A DNA stretch of 16,328 nt from CAVORB01 sp964395315 (lineage in GTDB: Bacteria > Pseudomonadota > Gammaproteobacteria > Chromatiales > Chromatiaceae): positions 1 through 16,328 of the forward strand of contig CAYNBI010000088.1 of NCBI GenBank assembly GCA_964395315.1. The letters run 5' to 3'. Numbering within the stretch: position 1 is the first letter of the stretch; every line of letters starts with the position of its first letter. Positions 15,392 through 16,328 of the stretch are shown here, piece by piece. A program made the position numbers and the translations under genes. Below the pieces are notes generated by a model that saw only the letters and a program-made list of their open reading frames with translations, did not search any database and was not told the origin of the DNA.

Positions 15392-15874
15392 CTACTGGAC
15401 CTTCGAGACCATGTACTCGATCGCCGCCCTGAGGTCCTCGTCGGAGCAGGTGGCGCAGGTCCCGCGCGGCGGCATGGCACCCTTGCCGTTGATCGCAGTC
15501 TGCAACATGGCGTCGATGCCGGTGGCAACCCGCGGTTCCCACGCGGCCTTGTCGCCGAGCTTGGGGGCGCCTGCCGCGCCGCTCGCGTGACAGGCGAAGC
15601 ATGCCTGATTGTAAATCGCCGCTCCCGGGCCCTCGTCCACGGCAGCCGCGGGCGCGGCCGCGGGCTGAGCCGCGGCGGCCGGCGCTCCGCCGGCCCCTGC
15701 CAGTGTCACGGTACCGATCGGCTTGATACGAGCGGCGACCTCCTCCGGCGCGTCGGGGGTGCCGGTGGTGCTGAAACGCGCCGCCGTAAGGAGATAAACC
15801 GCGGCGACCAGCAGAACCGCCCCGATCAGGCCCGAAACCGCCGTCCCGAACTCAGTGCTGTACTTGTTGCTCAT
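15392..15874 (-). CDS. Membrane-anchored cytochrome c5 family protein
   Basis: A 160-residue c-type cytochrome. An N-terminal anchor helix (about 13-31) is followed by a flexible Ala/Pro/Gly-rich linker (about 55-80) and one haem domain (about 83-160). The haem site is CFACH (C92, C95, H96), the likely axial Met is M134 in GAMPPRG, and the extra pair C140/C143 before SDEDLRAAIEYM is the mark of cytochrome c5. It would carry electrons on the periplasmic side between a quinol-oxidising complex and a terminal oxidase or another partner. The start at 15874 is well supported by GGAGGT (15884-15879), five bases before the ATG. The gene is monocistronic on the minus strand and faces rep. A CTTGCG/CGCAAG inverted repeat lies upstream in its probable promoter region. 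Confidence 0.93.
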   Translation of the reverse strand: MSNKYSTEFGTAVSGLIGAVLLVAAVYLLTAARFSTTGTPDAPEEVAARIKPIGTVTLAGAGGAPAAAAQPAAAPAAAVDEGPGAAIYNQACFACHASGAAGAPKLGDKAAWEPRVATGIDAMLQTAINGKGAMPPRGTCATCSDEDLRAAIEYMVSKVQ

Positions 15875-15907
15875 GGTTACCTCCGGAGTATTGACGCTGA
15901 ATGGAGT

Positions 15908-15930
15908 CTTGCGGGGTACGGCCGCGCAAG
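15908..15930. promoter_or_regulatory. Inverted repeat upstream of cytochrome c5
   Basis: CTTGCG (15908-15913) and CGCAAG (15925-15930) form a perfect six-base inverted repeat with an 11-base spacer, 34-56 bases before the cytochrome start codon. It could be an operator or a leader hairpin. It does not match the FNR/Anr consensus TTGAT-N4-ATCAA. The rest of 15875-16113 holds no gene that I can support. Confidence 0.3.
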
Positions 15931-16113
15931 ATCAGTAGTCGCTAATCTGCGAAGTATATCGGCGGGAGAGCGGCGAAATCCATCCGGATGTCCAGACGGG
16001 CGCTGGAAGGGAGGAAGCCGACGCGGCGTAGACTCGGCCGCGAGATAGCGGTATCCTTCCGGCCCCGCGTAAGGAACCGCGAGCGGTGACCCGCTCTTCC
16101 TTCCGCGTTATCC

Positions 16114-16190
<77 letters not shown>

Positions 16191-16328
16191 TCTTCTCTTC
16201 GCGGCTCAGTGCGTTATGAGGCGGCCGCCAGTCCAGAACCGGTTTGCGCCCCACGTGCATCCAGAGCGAGTCCACCGGGCTGGAACTGAGTGGAGGGCCC
16301 GGGTTCGGACGCACGCTCCGCACAACCG
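16191..16328. other. tRNA 3' flank with imperfect inverted repeat
   Basis: No gene is supported here. CAGTCCAGAACCGGT (16229-16243) and ACCGGGCTGGAACTG (16274-16288) are imperfect inverted copies around a 30-base centre. There is no T run, so it is not an intrinsic terminator. Its meaning is unknown. Confidence 0.3.

Overview
This window reads as chromosomal DNA of a high-GC gammaproteobacterium, possibly a Chromatiales/Ectothiorhodospiraceae-type organism. The grounds are protein families only: DUF4389 and DUF2782 proteins, full-length PolA, a Rep-type helicase close to E. coli Rep, a membrane-anchored cytochrome c5 and a TRAP carrier. No species can be named from the sequence. I see no insertion sequence, integrase, CRISPR array or phage gene.

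Layout. Positions 1-305 (minus) hold the start of a DUF4389 membrane protein that runs off the left edge. After a 337-base divergent gap comes a plus-strand block: a GT39-type membrane glycosyltransferase (643-2280), a bifunctional GH17-GT2 glucan synthase overlapping it by 4 bases (2277-4886), a small protein of unknown function (about 5029-5502), DNA polymerase I (5575-8280) and a DmeF-type cation exporter (8288-9259). The block closes with a strong intrinsic terminator (9454-9494), preceded by stacked hairpins that could be a small RNA. A minus-strand TIM-barrel amidohydrolase (9547-10323) diverges from a small PilZ protein (10406-10756). The PilZ gene converges on a minus-strand gene string: DUF2782 protein, then dctQ, then dctM (13125 down to 10753). 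rep diverges from the DUF2782 gene (13306-15348) and converges on a minus-strand cytochrome c5 (15392-15874). A tRNA-Arg(CCG) lies at 16114-16190.

How the genes work together. The most distinctive part is the glycan pair at 643-4886. One polypeptide appears to carry a periplasmic GH17 glucan-remodelling domain and a cytoplasmic processive GT2 synthase on opposite sides of the membrane. It is translationally coupled to a lipid-phosphosugar-dependent GT39 enzyme. Together they suggest synthesis and tailoring of a beta-glucan or similar envelope glycan. polA and dmeF look co-transcribed. The TRAP genes encode a carrier whose DctP binding protein is not in the window. Rep, PolA, cytochrome c5, DUF2782 and the tRNA are housekeeping elements.
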